48,522 nucleotides of DNA. Origin: an uncultured Nitrosospira sp. (GTDB lineage Bacteria; Nitrospirota; Nitrospiria; Nitrospirales; Nitrospiraceae). The stretch covers positions 1 to 48,522 of the forward strand of contig CAADGK010000128.1 of assembly GCA_900696515.1 (NCBI GenBank), given 5' to 3'. The first letter of the stretch is position 1, and the number at the start of each line of letters is the position of its first letter. The notes beneath the pieces are model-generated. The model ran no database searches, was not told the DNA's origin, and saw nothing but the letters and a program-made list of their open reading frames with translations. Both the position numbers and the translations under genes were made by a program. This document shows positions 16,518 through 24,779 of the stretch, piece after piece.

Positions 16518-19500
16518 ATGGGAGTGGATTCCAATCAACCTGATTTGATTCGAGTCTTCATCTCCGAGGCCTCGGATGGGACCAAAGCGCTAGCGCAAGC
16601 CGTGGGTGCCGCCGGCTGGCCGATTCCTCCTTCACACGAAATTTACGAACAATACATCATCGCGCATCGCCTTCGGGGCGCTGCTGCCCTCTATGGGTAT
16701 GGAGGACTGTCTCGAGTATATGCTGAGCTGGAAGTGATTCTTGAGCGGGGAAACGAAATTGCATCGGATAGCTGGCCACGGGTCGTGGAGGTCATGCGTG
16801 AGGTCATCCGTGGCGTAGACGCCTTGGTGCGCACGATCGGTCGGAATGGCCATGAAGATGAGGCTGTCGTCACACACTGCCTTGGCTTGCTGGAGCAACT
16901 GCAGGTTCTTCCTCCCGCCGTGTCCGTCAGTCTGGACTATGTTCATCCTATCGTTGATGCCGAGATTTTGTCTTACTTTGTCCCTGAAGCCGAGGAGTAT
17001 CTCCGGAACATCGATGAGGTCCTTCGCATTCTACGAGCGGCGCACGACAACGACGATGCCATCGATCGACTGTTTCGAACCGTCCATACGTTGAAAGGCT
17101 CAGCCGATACCGTCGGATTCCAAGTCATTGGAGATGTGGCTCGGCCGATGGAGGAGGGTGTGATTGCGGTAAGGGAAAATCGTTTGACATTGACCGACGC
17201 GATGTTGGGGATGTTTGAGAAAGCCGTCCACACGATCCAGATCCTGCTTCGACGCGATCCTCAAGGAGGGGACCAACTTCAGCGCGATGTGCCGGTTCTA
17301 ATCAACCAACTGAGACAGCTGTGTGAGGGGGCGGCTGCGACTTCTCCCTTGGGAGAAGAGACCGGGGGGCCGGATGTCCATCCGAACAGTCTGTCGAGAC
17401 CTGAACCGACCGTCAGTGTCGAAGTGCCGCCTCCGGATCTGTCTGAGGCGTATTTGCTTCCAGAATTGGATCCGGAGGTCCTCTCGTATTTCGTTCCCGA
17501 GGCGCAGGAACACCTTGAGATCTTGGAGGAGAATCTGCTTCGTTTGGACAAGGATCCTCAGAATAGGGAGCTGATCAACCAACTGTTTCGCACCGCCCAT
17601 ACACTCAAGGGGTCAGCCTATACCGTCGGGTTTCAATCAATCGGCGATCTCGTGCATCACGTTGAAGACTTCATGGGAGCCGTACGGGACGGTCGACTGG
17701 TCGTTCAATCAGGCCATACGGATCTTATCCTTCGCTCAGTCGACGTGGTACGGGTGTTGATGCGAAGAGATCTTGGCGCGGTATCCGGTACCAGACAGCG
17801 ATTCGAGGAGACACGACTTGATCTGAAGCGGCTGGACCAGCCCAATACCGTCGACGGGGCGTCTGCAAGTCCGTTCGTTGATGTGTCACGGGCTCCTGTA
17901 GAATCCCAGATCTCACGCATGGATCCCGTCGAGAACGACAAACCGGCGGAGGGGAAATCCTCAGACGATCGCGAGGCGATTCGTGTCAGTTATGGTCGAC
18001 TCGAACGACTCATGAATCTCGTGGGGGAATTGGTCATCGGGCGTGGTCGACTGGAACAGCGACTGCGTGTCCTCGATCAGCTCTCACAACAGGTCTTGGT
18101 ATTCAAGTCCCGATTGGCCGAGACGGTGCAATCCTTTTCCGACAAGCATACGTTTACCTACCAAGAGACGCCCCACACCGCGACGCCGGTTCCGGCGCAA
18201 GGCGCGGCGGCGTTCGGTGATTTCGGCAGCCTTGAACTTGATAAGTATGACGACTTTAATATCCTGGCCCGGCGTATTAGTGAAGTGACGGCCGATATCA
18301 GCGAGTCGTTGGCGCAGTTGGACGGCTCGATTCACCGGGCGCACGATGATATGAGCCAGTTGCAGCACCTGACTCTCCTGATGCGAGACGAGATAGCGCA
18401 TGCCCGCATGGTTCCGATCGGGACTCCGTTCACTCGATTTCGCCGGGCCATCCGAGAAATCGCGCGGGCTTCGAACAAGGAGGTCGCATTGGTGACGTCC
18501 GGCGAGCAGACGGAAGTTGACGCAGGCGTTGTTGAGCGTCTGGTGGATCCGCTCGTTCATCTGGTGCGTAATGCCGTCTATCATGGCATTGAACCGGCCG
18601 CCGATCGACTGGCCAGGGGAAAGCCGATGGTGGGCACGGTCCATTTGCATGCGGCGCATCGCGGGAATTTCATGACCATTGAAGTCGAAGACGATGGGGC
18701 GGGATTGGACCTGGCCAAAATCCGAGCCAAGGCGATCAAAATGGGACTGGCCGATTCACGCCGGATTGCAAGCATGTCCGATGCGGAGATCCTGCAATCT
18801 ATTTTCCTTCCTGGTTTTTCAACGGCGGAGAAAATCGGCGATCAAGCCGGACGTGGGGTGGGGCTGGACGTCGTGAAACGGGTGATCGAAGGGATGAACG
18901 GCCATATTGCCGTGGAGTCCGAACCCGGTGTCGGAACAAAGTTCACCTTGAGTCTTCCCGTCACGCTGTTGATTGCCACGGCCTTGATCGTACGGTCCGG
19001 CGCCGAGCGCTATGCAGTTCCGTTGCTTAACATTCAGGAAGTGACCATGCCGACGCCATCGTCATGGCGAGTGGAGGATGAGCGGACATTGTTGCAGGTC
19101 GGTGAGCAAATGATTGAGGTGCAGCCGTTGGACCATCTGCTTCGGAGAGCATATGGTCCTGTCACAGGGACAATGCCTGTGGTCATCGTCCGTACGGCCG
19201 GAGGTCCGATGGGGTTGGCCGTCGATGAGTTATTGGGCCAACAAGAAGTCGTGATCAAACCATTGGGCCAACTGAAGCCCCTTGCCCAGTCGTGCTTCGG
19301 GGGAGCCACAATCGATCCGGAAGGGAGAGTCATGTTAGTGGTCGATCCGACGCGGTTGGGCGGGCGAGACGGCAAAGATTCGCGTGTACAGGCCGTACTT
19401 TCACAAAATGCCGTCCGATCACACCAAGTAGTTTCTGACCCGATGAGATCTGCAGCGCATCAAGACGTTCGCCTGTTGTTGATCGACGATTCCCTGAGTA

Positions 19501-19847
19501 TCCGCAAGTTTGTCGGGAAAATGTTGGAGTCGGCGGGATATGAGGTTGACACGGCTGTCGATGGAGAAGATGGCCTCAGAAAGGCGTCAGGCTTTAGGTA
19601 TAGTATGATTCTGACCGATCTTGAAATGCCGAAATTGAACGGATTCGAGGTGATTCAAGCCCTACGAAGACGCTCTGAAACCCGCGAGACACCGGTGGTT
19701 GTGATGACGACAAGGGCAGGGGACAAACACCGACAGTTGGCGATCAATATCGGGGCAAATTCCTATATTGCCAAGCCCGTTGAAGAACGGCTGTTGCTTC
19801 AAGAAGTCGAGCGATGGATTGGGCGTGCGCAAACGCTCGGCCAGTAG
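16518..19847 (+). CDS. Hybrid CheA-type histidine kinase with three Hpt domains (ChpA/PilL-like)
   Basis: This 1109-residue kinase has three Hpt-like domains: a divergent first (His50 in AHRLRGAAALYGY), a second (His190 in VHTLKGSADTVGF) and a third (His361 in AHTLKGSAYTVGF). The second and third each begin with a near-identical SYFVPEA phrase, suggesting duplication. A dimerisation region follows near residue 487 (YGRLERLMNLVGELVIGRG), then an HATPase with HLVRNAVYHGIE, EDDGAGLDL and GRGVGLDVVKRVIEGMNG. Next come a CheW-like domain (about 818-950) and a C-terminal receiver with its Asp near 1034 (MILTDLEMPKLNGFE). The layout is that of ChpA/PilL kinases, which regulate type IV pili or related outputs. 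It should phosphorylate its own receiver and the small regulators in the cluster. Confidence 0.95.
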   Translation: MGVDSNQPDLIRVFISEASDGTKALAQAVGAAGWPIPPSHEIYEQYIIAHRLRGAAALYGYGGLSRVYAELEVILERGNEIASDSWPRVVEVMREVIRGVDALVRTIGRNGHEDEAVVTHCLGLLEQLQVLPPAVSVSLDYVHPIVDAEILSYFVPEAEEYLRNIDEVLRILRAAHDNDDAIDRLFRTVHTLKGSADTVGFQVIGDVARPMEEGVIAVRENRLTLTDAMLGMFEKAVHTIQILLRRDPQGGDQLQRDVPVLINQLRQLCEGAAATSPLGEETGGPDVHPNSLSRPEPTVSVEVPPPDLSEAYLLPELDPEVLSYFVPEAQEHLEILEENLLRLDKDPQNRELINQLFRTAHTLKGSAYTVGFQSIGDLVHHVEDFMGAVRDGRLVVQSGHTDLILRSVDVVRVLMRRDLGAVSGTRQRFEETRLDLKRLDQPNTVDGASASPFVDVSRAPVESQISRMDPVENDKPAEGKSSDDREAIRVSYGRLERLMNLVGELVIGRGRLEQRLRVLDQLSQQVLVFKSRLAETVQSFSDKHTFTYQETPHTATPVPAQGAAAFGDFGSLELDKYDDFNILARRISEVTADISESLAQLDGSIHRAHDDMSQLQHLTLLMRDEIAHARMVPIGTPFTRFRRAIREIARASNKEVALVTSGEQTEVDAGVVERLVDPLVHLVRNAVYHGIEPAADRLARGKPMVGTVHLHAAHRGNFMTIEVEDDGAGLDLAKIRAKAIKMGLADSRRIASMSDAEILQSIFLPGFSTAEKIGDQAGRGVGLDVVKRVIEGMNGHIAVESEPGVGTKFTLSLPVTLLIATALIVRSGAERYAVPLLNIQEVTMPTPSSWRVEDERTLLQVGEQMIEVQPLDHLLRRAYGPVTGTMPVVIVRTAGGPMGLAVDELLGQQEVVIKPLGQLKPLAQSCFGGATIDPEGRVMLVVDPTRLGGRDGKDSRVQAVLSQNAVRSHQVVSDPMRSAAHQDVRLLLIDDSLSIRKFVGKMLESAGYEVDTAVDGEDGLRKASGFRYSMILTDLEMPKLNGFEVIQALRRRSETRETPVVVMTTRAGDKHRQLAINIGANSYIAKPVEERLLLQEVERWIGRAQTLGQ

Positions 19848-19917
19848 ATATGCGGAAAGCTTTGGATTGATTGACGAAATTTGAATTCTTGCGGAGAATG
19901 ATCCGGAACGTGTCATC

Positions 19918-20421
19918 ATGAGCCCTTCGGCGAAGAGAGAGGAGCGTGTGTCACCCACCTCGACTTCTCAGCCACATTTTCTGATCACCACGATCGGCGG
20001 AAGATATCTGGCGTTCGAAGCCGAACTCGTTCAAGGGGTCCTGACCAACGAGGAGGTGGGCCTGCCCCGTCACGATCCTGTTGTGCAAGGCATTCCCTAT
20101 CGAGCGATCGATCTTGTGGAGCGGCTTCACCTGCCATGCGAGTGGCTATTGGGCAAGGCCAGTGTGGTGCTCCTTGCCGATGAGAGGTCTCGAGGGTGTG
20201 TGCGAGTTCAGAAGGTCCATGGCATCCTTGAGACTCATGGAGCCCAGGTCCTCTCCCTTCCTGTTCAGTTCCGTGGGCCGGAACGAAGATGGTACCGAGG
20301 CATGATCCTGTTCGATCGCAGCGTGGCACTTGTGCTGAATACAGCATGGGTATTTGAAGAACAGGTCGAGGGAGTGGAATCAAGTACCATGTCGAAGGGA
20401 ATATCGTCCATTGCGGCTTAG
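19918..20421 (+). CDS. Divergent CheW-like protein
   Basis: The 167-residue protein has a CheW-like pattern (FLITTIGGRYLAFEAELVQGV, later YRAIDLVERL, then CVRVQKVHGILE and MILFDRSVALVLN), but the usual NxRG core is replaced by VVQGIPYRAIDLVERL. It is probably a CheW relative with altered partner contacts. It lies between the CheA gene and another divergent CheW-like gene. The ATG at 19918 is the first in frame; an upstream GGAGAATGATCCGG stretch is only a fair ribosome binding site. Function as an adaptor is inferred from context. Confidence 0.7.
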   Translation: MSPSAKREERVSPTSTSQPHFLITTIGGRYLAFEAELVQGVLTNEEVGLPRHDPVVQGIPYRAIDLVERLHLPCEWLLGKASVVLLADERSRGCVRVQKVHGILETHGAQVLSLPVQFRGPERRWYRGMILFDRSVALVLNTAWVFEEQVEGVESSTMSKGISSIAA

Positions 20422-20450
20422 GCGGGAGCGATTCAGGACAGGAACCGGGC

Positions 20451-20900
20451 ATGTTGAGAACGAGTGGCAATTCTCCGCATCATGAAACGCACGATTCCTG
20501 GCACCTTCTGGTATTTTCCGTAGGGGGAAGACGGGTCGCTGTCAAGACTCTTGAGGTCGGAGATATCTCGCACTGGGATGAATCGATTCCCGTGTCCGGG
20601 CAAACTCCTTTTGTGACCGCGGTTGTTCGGCGTAACCAAGCCGTACTGCCGGTCTTTGATCTGTCTGCAATGCTTCAACGTGTCGTGCAGGGAAGCAGTC
20701 TCCTATGTCTCCGCGTGAAGCATCCTGACGGTGATATGGTGATCTGTATTGATGAAGTCATTCCGGTTCTCCAGACGCTTGATCACGCCATGATACGGCC
20801 CTACCAAGGCACCGATGTGCCGGCCGAGGGAAGCTATGTGCAAGGGCAGGATGAAGTTCCGATTCTTTCCGTGTCCAAACTGGGGATGGGTCCAGGGTGA
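20451..20900 (+). CDS. Second divergent CheW-like protein
   Basis: The 149-residue protein has a CheW-like arrangement: LLVFSVGGRRVAVKTLEVGD, then FVTAVVRRNQAVLPVFDLSAML where the canonical core is VxNxRGxxxPxxDL, then MVICIDEVIPVLQ and a C-terminal DEVPILSVSKLG. The VVRRNQAVLPVFDLS segment keeps the Arg and the PxxDL part of the CheW core. It follows the other divergent CheW-like gene by 29 bases and precedes the receiver/coiled-coil gene by 36. The likely role is adaptor or competitor at the receptor-kinase array; this is inference. Confidence 0.72.
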   Translation: MLRTSGNSPHHETHDSWHLLVFSVGGRRVAVKTLEVGDISHWDESIPVSGQTPFVTAVVRRNQAVLPVFDLSAMLQRVVQGSSLLCLRVKHPDGDMVICIDEVIPVLQTLDHAMIRPYQGTDVPAEGSYVQGQDEVPILSVSKLGMGPG

Positions 20901-20936
20901 TGCCCGTTGGTGGAGGGCCGAACGAAAGGTGCAAGC

Positions 20937-22130
20937 ATGCCGAAGATCCTGATCGCGGATGACAGTATTGCGGTTCGAAAAGTGGCTGAGCGACTCTTAA
21001 TAGAGGCCGGGTTTCAGGTCGCGCTCGCTGCAAGTGGGGAAGAAGCGTTGGCCTATCTTGCGAAGGAACAACCGGACGTGGTGGTGTCGGATGTGATCAT
21101 GCCGGACAAGAGCGGGTACGAGGTCTGTGCATTCGTCCGCAGGCAGGCTGCACTTGCGACCACACCTGTCCTGTTGATTTCCGGCATCGTCAACGACGAA
21201 GTGACCAAGCAGGCGGAGTCTTGCCGGGCAGATGGAGTGTTGAAGAAGCCCTTTCAAGGCACCTCGCTCAAAGATCGAGTCTTCGAGCTGCTGGCAAAAC
21301 GCCAGGAGCCTCCGTCCGCTGCCGTTATTTCGTCACACCCCGCTCAAGGACCGACGGAGGAGAGCCCGCTTCCCGTATTGGGGGATCATCGGCAGGTGGG
21401 GCTTCAGGCGCCAAGTCAGCTCAATGAGCTTGAGCGTCAACTGCAGATGGAGCGGACTCGTTCCGAAGAACTCTCCATGCGGATAGCCGATGTCACCGCA
21501 CAACTGGTTCAAGCCAAGGAGCTTGAATCGCAGCTGACCACGGAGCGAGAGCGAGTCAGCGAATTACAGCAGCAGGTGACCATCCTGGAGCAGCAAGTGG
21601 AGAGAATCCCTGAGCTGGAAGCAACAGTGAAGTCGGAACAGGATGTCGTCAATTCGCTGAAGCAGGCTCTGCTCAATTCTCAGGCAACCTTGAGCCGGGT
21701 GGAAGAATTGGAGTCGTCCTTGAACGCTGAACGAGCGGCAGCCGAACAACTCGTTCAACAACTTTCCGATTTGGAACAGGTTTCGGCACGAGTGAAGGAG
21801 TCTGAAACGAGGTTGGCGGATCACCAACACGAGATCGCGGAACTTCAACAGACTCGCGCATCGCTCGAAGCCGATCTCTTAACCGAACGAAAGCACGCGT
21901 CTGAGACGGTCCAGAGATTGCAGGAATTGGAGCGCGCAGCCGCCAGAATCCCGGAACTGGAGCAACTGCTTGCCGTGGAACGTGACCGCAATGGAGAGCT
22001 TACAGAACGTGCGTTGGAAGCGGAGCAGTCTGCCGAGAGCGCCACCAGGCGGTTCGAGGAGCTGGTAAGAAAACTTGGTGAGATCGCGGGATTGGCGTCT
22101 CAGCTTGGAAGCGGGAAGAGTCAGACGTAG
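20937..22130 (+). CDS. Receiver domain fused to a long coiled coil
   Basis: The 397-residue protein starts with a complete receiver (residues 1-120): ILIADDSIAVRKVAERLL, Asp52 in VVVSDVIMPDKSGYEV, ISGIVNDEV at the Thr/Ser position, and VLKKPFQGTSLKDRV. After a Pro-rich linker, residues about 160-390 form an almost unbroken heptad pattern rich in Glu, Gln, Leu and Arg. It includes recurring phrases such as ELESQLTTERERVSEL, RVEELESSLNAERAAAEQ and IPELEQLLAVERDRNGEL. No enzymatic output domain is present. The start ATG 20937 is chosen because the receiver begins there; the frame opens at 20907. The layout recalls Myxococcus AglZ, a receiver-like domain plus coiled coil that works with a Che-like (Frz) system. 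That parallel is by architecture only. Confidence 0.88.
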   Translation: MPKILIADDSIAVRKVAERLLIEAGFQVALAASGEEALAYLAKEQPDVVVSDVIMPDKSGYEVCAFVRRQAALATTPVLLISGIVNDEVTKQAESCRADGVLKKPFQGTSLKDRVFELLAKRQEPPSAAVISSHPAQGPTEESPLPVLGDHRQVGLQAPSQLNELERQLQMERTRSEELSMRIADVTAQLVQAKELESQLTTERERVSELQQQVTILEQQVERIPELEATVKSEQDVVNSLKQALLNSQATLSRVEELESSLNAERAAAEQLVQQLSDLEQVSARVKESETRLADHQHEIAELQQTRASLEADLLTERKHASETVQRLQELERAAARIPELEQLLAVERDRNGELTERALEAEQSAESATRRFEELVRKLGEIAGLASQLGSGKSQT

Positions 22131-22184
22131 GCCGGACAACGGGATCATTGATGCGATTGGGATGGTGGTGAAGGATCGCCGCAC

Positions 22185-23123
22185 ATGTCTGTTGAGACGG
22201 AAGACGAATTTCAGAAGGAACTAGGAGAGCTGTTTGTACAGGAGGCTTTCGAATGGCTTCAGCAGATTCATGTCGCCCTCGATGAACTTCAACAGGTCCC
22301 GGAGACCGAGAGGCATCGGGCGCTGGCTCTGACGATCAAAGTTGGAATCACCAATCTCGGCGGATCGGCGGCGACCGTCAATCTTATGGATGTCGAACGA
22401 GCGAGTTTCTCCACGCTTCCAATCGTCGAAGCGCTGCAGGATCCGTCCGTTCGTATTTCGTCCGATGACTTCCGCACTCTTGCTCAGCAGTTGGGACACA
22501 TCCATGAAGCACTGACTCGTGCGACAGGAGTGACCTTCAAGACAACCTCTCCGCAGACATCCGGAAATAGACCGTCCGCCACGATTGCAACAACAGAGCT
22601 ACTCGCCACTCTCCAGGGGCTTCAGACCAAATGCGGCGCATCGGGAACGTTTCCTCGGAATCTCGTCCAGGTGATCGTGGCTCAAGCCGAAGCACTTGTC
22701 CAGCGAGGAGTGGAACACTATCAGGTCACGTTGATTCAGGAGTTTCTTGATCGGTCAGCCGAAGGAGATCACGTATTTCTCACGCTTGTTCAACAACAGG
22801 AGAGGCATTTGGTCGCTGTTCTCCGTGCCCTCGCATCGGGGTGTATCGAGGGCGGCACAGGTTCGAGCGATCTGCATAACGCGGTCGAACGAGCGGCACA
22901 GTTGTGGTCGGCGGCTCAGCAGGTGAACGCAGGACAGGCGATGACATTCTTTATGGGACTCCATAGTTTTCTCACGATTGCCTCGCAACAGCGCGTTGTC
23001 ATTCCGGCAAACAGCATGCATGCTGTTGAGTTGCGGTTCGCCCAGTGCGTGAAGGCCATCGAGGAATGGGTGGAACGTGGGCGAGTTGAGCGGTTAGCCA
23101 TCCACAGCGCGGTATTTCCCTGA
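22185..23123 (+). CDS. Hpt-like protein lacking the phospho-accepting histidine
   Basis: This 312-residue protein has an N-terminal segment built like an Hpt domain: FVQEAFEWLQQIHVALDELQ as helix A, then ITNLGGSAATVNLMDVERAS where an active Hpt would have H-x-L-K-G-S-A. Thr56 stands where the His should be, and Lys is replaced by Gly59. The rest (about 130-312) is helical and unrecognised. Context between a receiver/coiled-coil protein and an HD-GYP protein, all on one strand, suggests a binding or scaffolding role rather than phosphotransfer. The ATG at 22185 is the first in frame. Confidence 0.7.
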   Translation: MSVETEDEFQKELGELFVQEAFEWLQQIHVALDELQQVPETERHRALALTIKVGITNLGGSAATVNLMDVERASFSTLPIVEALQDPSVRISSDDFRTLAQQLGHIHEALTRATGVTFKTTSPQTSGNRPSATIATTELLATLQGLQTKCGASGTFPRNLVQVIVAQAEALVQRGVEHYQVTLIQEFLDRSAEGDHVFLTLVQQQERHLVAVLRALASGCIEGGTGSSDLHNAVERAAQLWSAAQQVNAGQAMTFFMGLHSFLTIASQQRVVIPANSMHAVELRFAQCVKAIEEWVERGRVERLAIHSAVFP

Positions 23124-23216
23124 AGGGATCTTCGTGATTGCGTTTATTAGGCACTGTCAGCTGGTGGTCGGCAAGGTGTTCTCTCCTGCCGGCGGCCAGG
23201 ATGCGGGGATGTTCTC

Positions 23217-24236
23217 GTGAAAACCTGGTATGGGAGAGCGATTCAGACCTTGGACGGAATGGCAAGGGCCGCGCAGGGCCGCCAAGCCATTCCAATGCGT
23301 AGCCTTGAAACGCTGGCCTCGGACGTGGTTGCGTCGCTCCAGGAGACGGATGAGCTTGTGGTGGAAGCATTGTCCGGGCCAGCAGGCTCGCCACTGCTGA
23401 CCAATCTACTGAATGTCTCCATCCTTGGGACACGAGTTGGGATTGGATTGGGCTACTATGGGCAGGAGTTGCATCGACTGGCACTTGCCGGGCTTGTGCA
23501 TGATATCGGGGTATTCGCAGTGCCTGTAGGATTGCTGACCAAAAGCGGGCGATTAACTCCGGAAGAACGGAGCCTGATCGAACAACATCCGGAGCGCGGG
23601 TTTGAGATCATCCTCGCATGCGACCCGGCCTGCCATTGGCTGGCGGAAATCACACGGCAGGCGCATGAACGATGGAACGGACAGGGATATCCCCATCGCC
23701 TCAAGGGAAGGCAGATTCACGAGATGGCGCAAATTTGCGGGCTGGTTGATGTATTTGATGCATTAGTCAGTGAGCGTCCGTATCGTCCAAGGCTGTTTCC
23801 GCATGAAGCCATGAAGGAACTGCTTCTGACGGAACGGGCGACCTTCCCACGTGAGATTCTCAAGGCGCTGGTCGAACAGTTGTCTGTGTATCCGCTAGGA
23901 ACCACCGTGCGGCTCACCACCGGGGCGGTAGGAATCGTGGTGAAAATCAATAGCCGCTATCCTCTCCGCCCGGTCGTGAAGCTGATCGGATCAGAGTCCG
24001 AAGCGGGCGTACAATCTCATGAGCTGGATTTGAGCCTCACACCGTTGATTGCAGTCGTTGAGACATTAAAGCCGCCCGTTACCGGACAGGTTCAACCTGG
24101 GAAGGTTATGCCGGGACCGCACGTGTCTTCACCTGCGACGGATGCTTCGGATCACTTTACCTCGCTGTTGGAGAGTCTTGACGCTATTGCCTCGACGCTT
24201 CAAGAGGTTGTTCAAACCAAAAGGCGGCCTTCCTAG
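23217..24236 (+). CDS. HD-GYP domain protein with altered metal ligands (possible c-di-GMP phosphodiesterase)
   Basis: The 339-residue protein begins with GTG and carries an HD-GYP domain at about residues 60-205. It shows LAGLVHDIGVFAVP (HD pair), EQHPERG (next His), AHERWNGQGYPHRLKG (GYP motif) and VDVFDALVSERPY. HD-GYP enzymes hydrolyse cyclic di-GMP using two or three metal ions. Three positions differ from active members: the early HS/HxVNV His is missing (LLNVSILG), HDIGK reads HDIGV, and the HHE doublet before GYP reads AHE. Activity is therefore uncertain. A C-terminal segment (about 220-300) is beta-rich. This is the last gene of the chemosensory cluster. Confidence 0.88.
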   Translation: MKTWYGRAIQTLDGMARAAQGRQAIPMRSLETLASDVVASLQETDELVVEALSGPAGSPLLTNLLNVSILGTRVGIGLGYYGQELHRLALAGLVHDIGVFAVPVGLLTKSGRLTPEERSLIEQHPERGFEIILACDPACHWLAEITRQAHERWNGQGYPHRLKGRQIHEMAQICGLVDVFDALVSERPYRPRLFPHEAMKELLLTERATFPREILKALVEQLSVYPLGTTVRLTTGAVGIVVKINSRYPLRPVVKLIGSESEAGVQSHELDLSLTPLIAVVETLKPPVTGQVQPGKVMPGPHVSSPATDASDHFTSLLESLDAIASTLQEVVQTKRRPS

Positions 24237-24312
24237 CAGTGTGTTGACAAACCCTGCGCCCTTCCTCAAACGGGCCGAGCCTCACGGTGACTGACCGAAT
24301 CGAGATGCCCCG

Positions 24313-24436
24313 CAGGCTGTTCAGAAAGGCTGTCCAGCAAGGCCGCAGCGAGCGAAGGGGCGAATCGTACTCTGGCCCGTACGTTGAGCCTCTGAGCGAC
24401 GTGAGAACGCCGCTGGCGGCCTTTGTCAACAGCCTG
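24313..24436 (+). repeat. Intergenic palindromic repeat, about 124 bp, with 25-26 bp imperfect terminal inverted repeats
   Basis: The left end CAGGCTGTTCAGAAAGGC (running to 24338) is nearly the reverse complement of the right end at 24412-24436 (GCCTTTGTCAACAGCCTG). The interior also folds on itself: AAGGCCGCAGCGAGCG lies towards the left and GAGAACGCCGCTGGCGGCC towards the right. It contains no gene. I recall near-identical intergenic elements in Nitrospira genomes, which suggests a mobile or REP/MITE-like family. That recollection needs a genome search. Confidence 0.8.
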
Positions 24437-24779
24437 CTAGCCTAAGCGAATCAGCACCTCCCGTTTGGGGGGCTCATGCCCCCAGGCCAAGCGTGGTTAT
24501 GACTCAACGTTCCATTCCCCACAAGATCCAAACCCTTTGATCACTTGTGTCGGGTGTCAAGGGGGATTCTGCAAGAGCCGTCCATTGCGTGCCGCCATCC
24601 AGATAGTAGATTCCGAAAGCTATCTGGAATGTCAATGAGATAGGGCATATGACCCTGATGCGTGAGAGGAACGTGTAGAACCACGGAATGGCCGGTAGTC
24701 TCCACTTTTAAGGGACGCAGGAGATCGTTATAATGAAAACTTGCTGAGTAACTGTCGTTTGAATTAGAAGGGGAATGGC
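24437..24779 (+). other. Intergenic stretch with hairpins and a weak minus-strand frame
   Basis: After the palindromic repeat, about 340 bases precede the next gene. GGGGGC (24468-24473) pairs with GCCCCC (24478-24483) around TCAT. CCAGATAG (24599-24606) pairs with CTATCTGG (24620-24627). A minus-strand frame at 24541-24786 (81 codons, TTG start) gives a somewhat protein-like sequence (LLRPLKVETTGHSVVLHVPL, MPYLIDIPDSFRNLLSGWRH) but has no clear ribosome binding site and crosses the promoter of the plus-strand gene. I do not call it a gene. It could be the remnant of one. Confidence 0.45.
24706..24734 (+). promoter_or_regulatory. Possible sigma-70-type promoter of the membrane-protein gene
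   Basis: A perfect TATAAT at 24729-24734 lies about 45 bases before the GTG start at 24780. The -35 position with 17-base spacing (24706-24711) reads TTTTAA, a weak match to TTGACA. The promoter is inferred from these words only. Confidence 0.4.
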
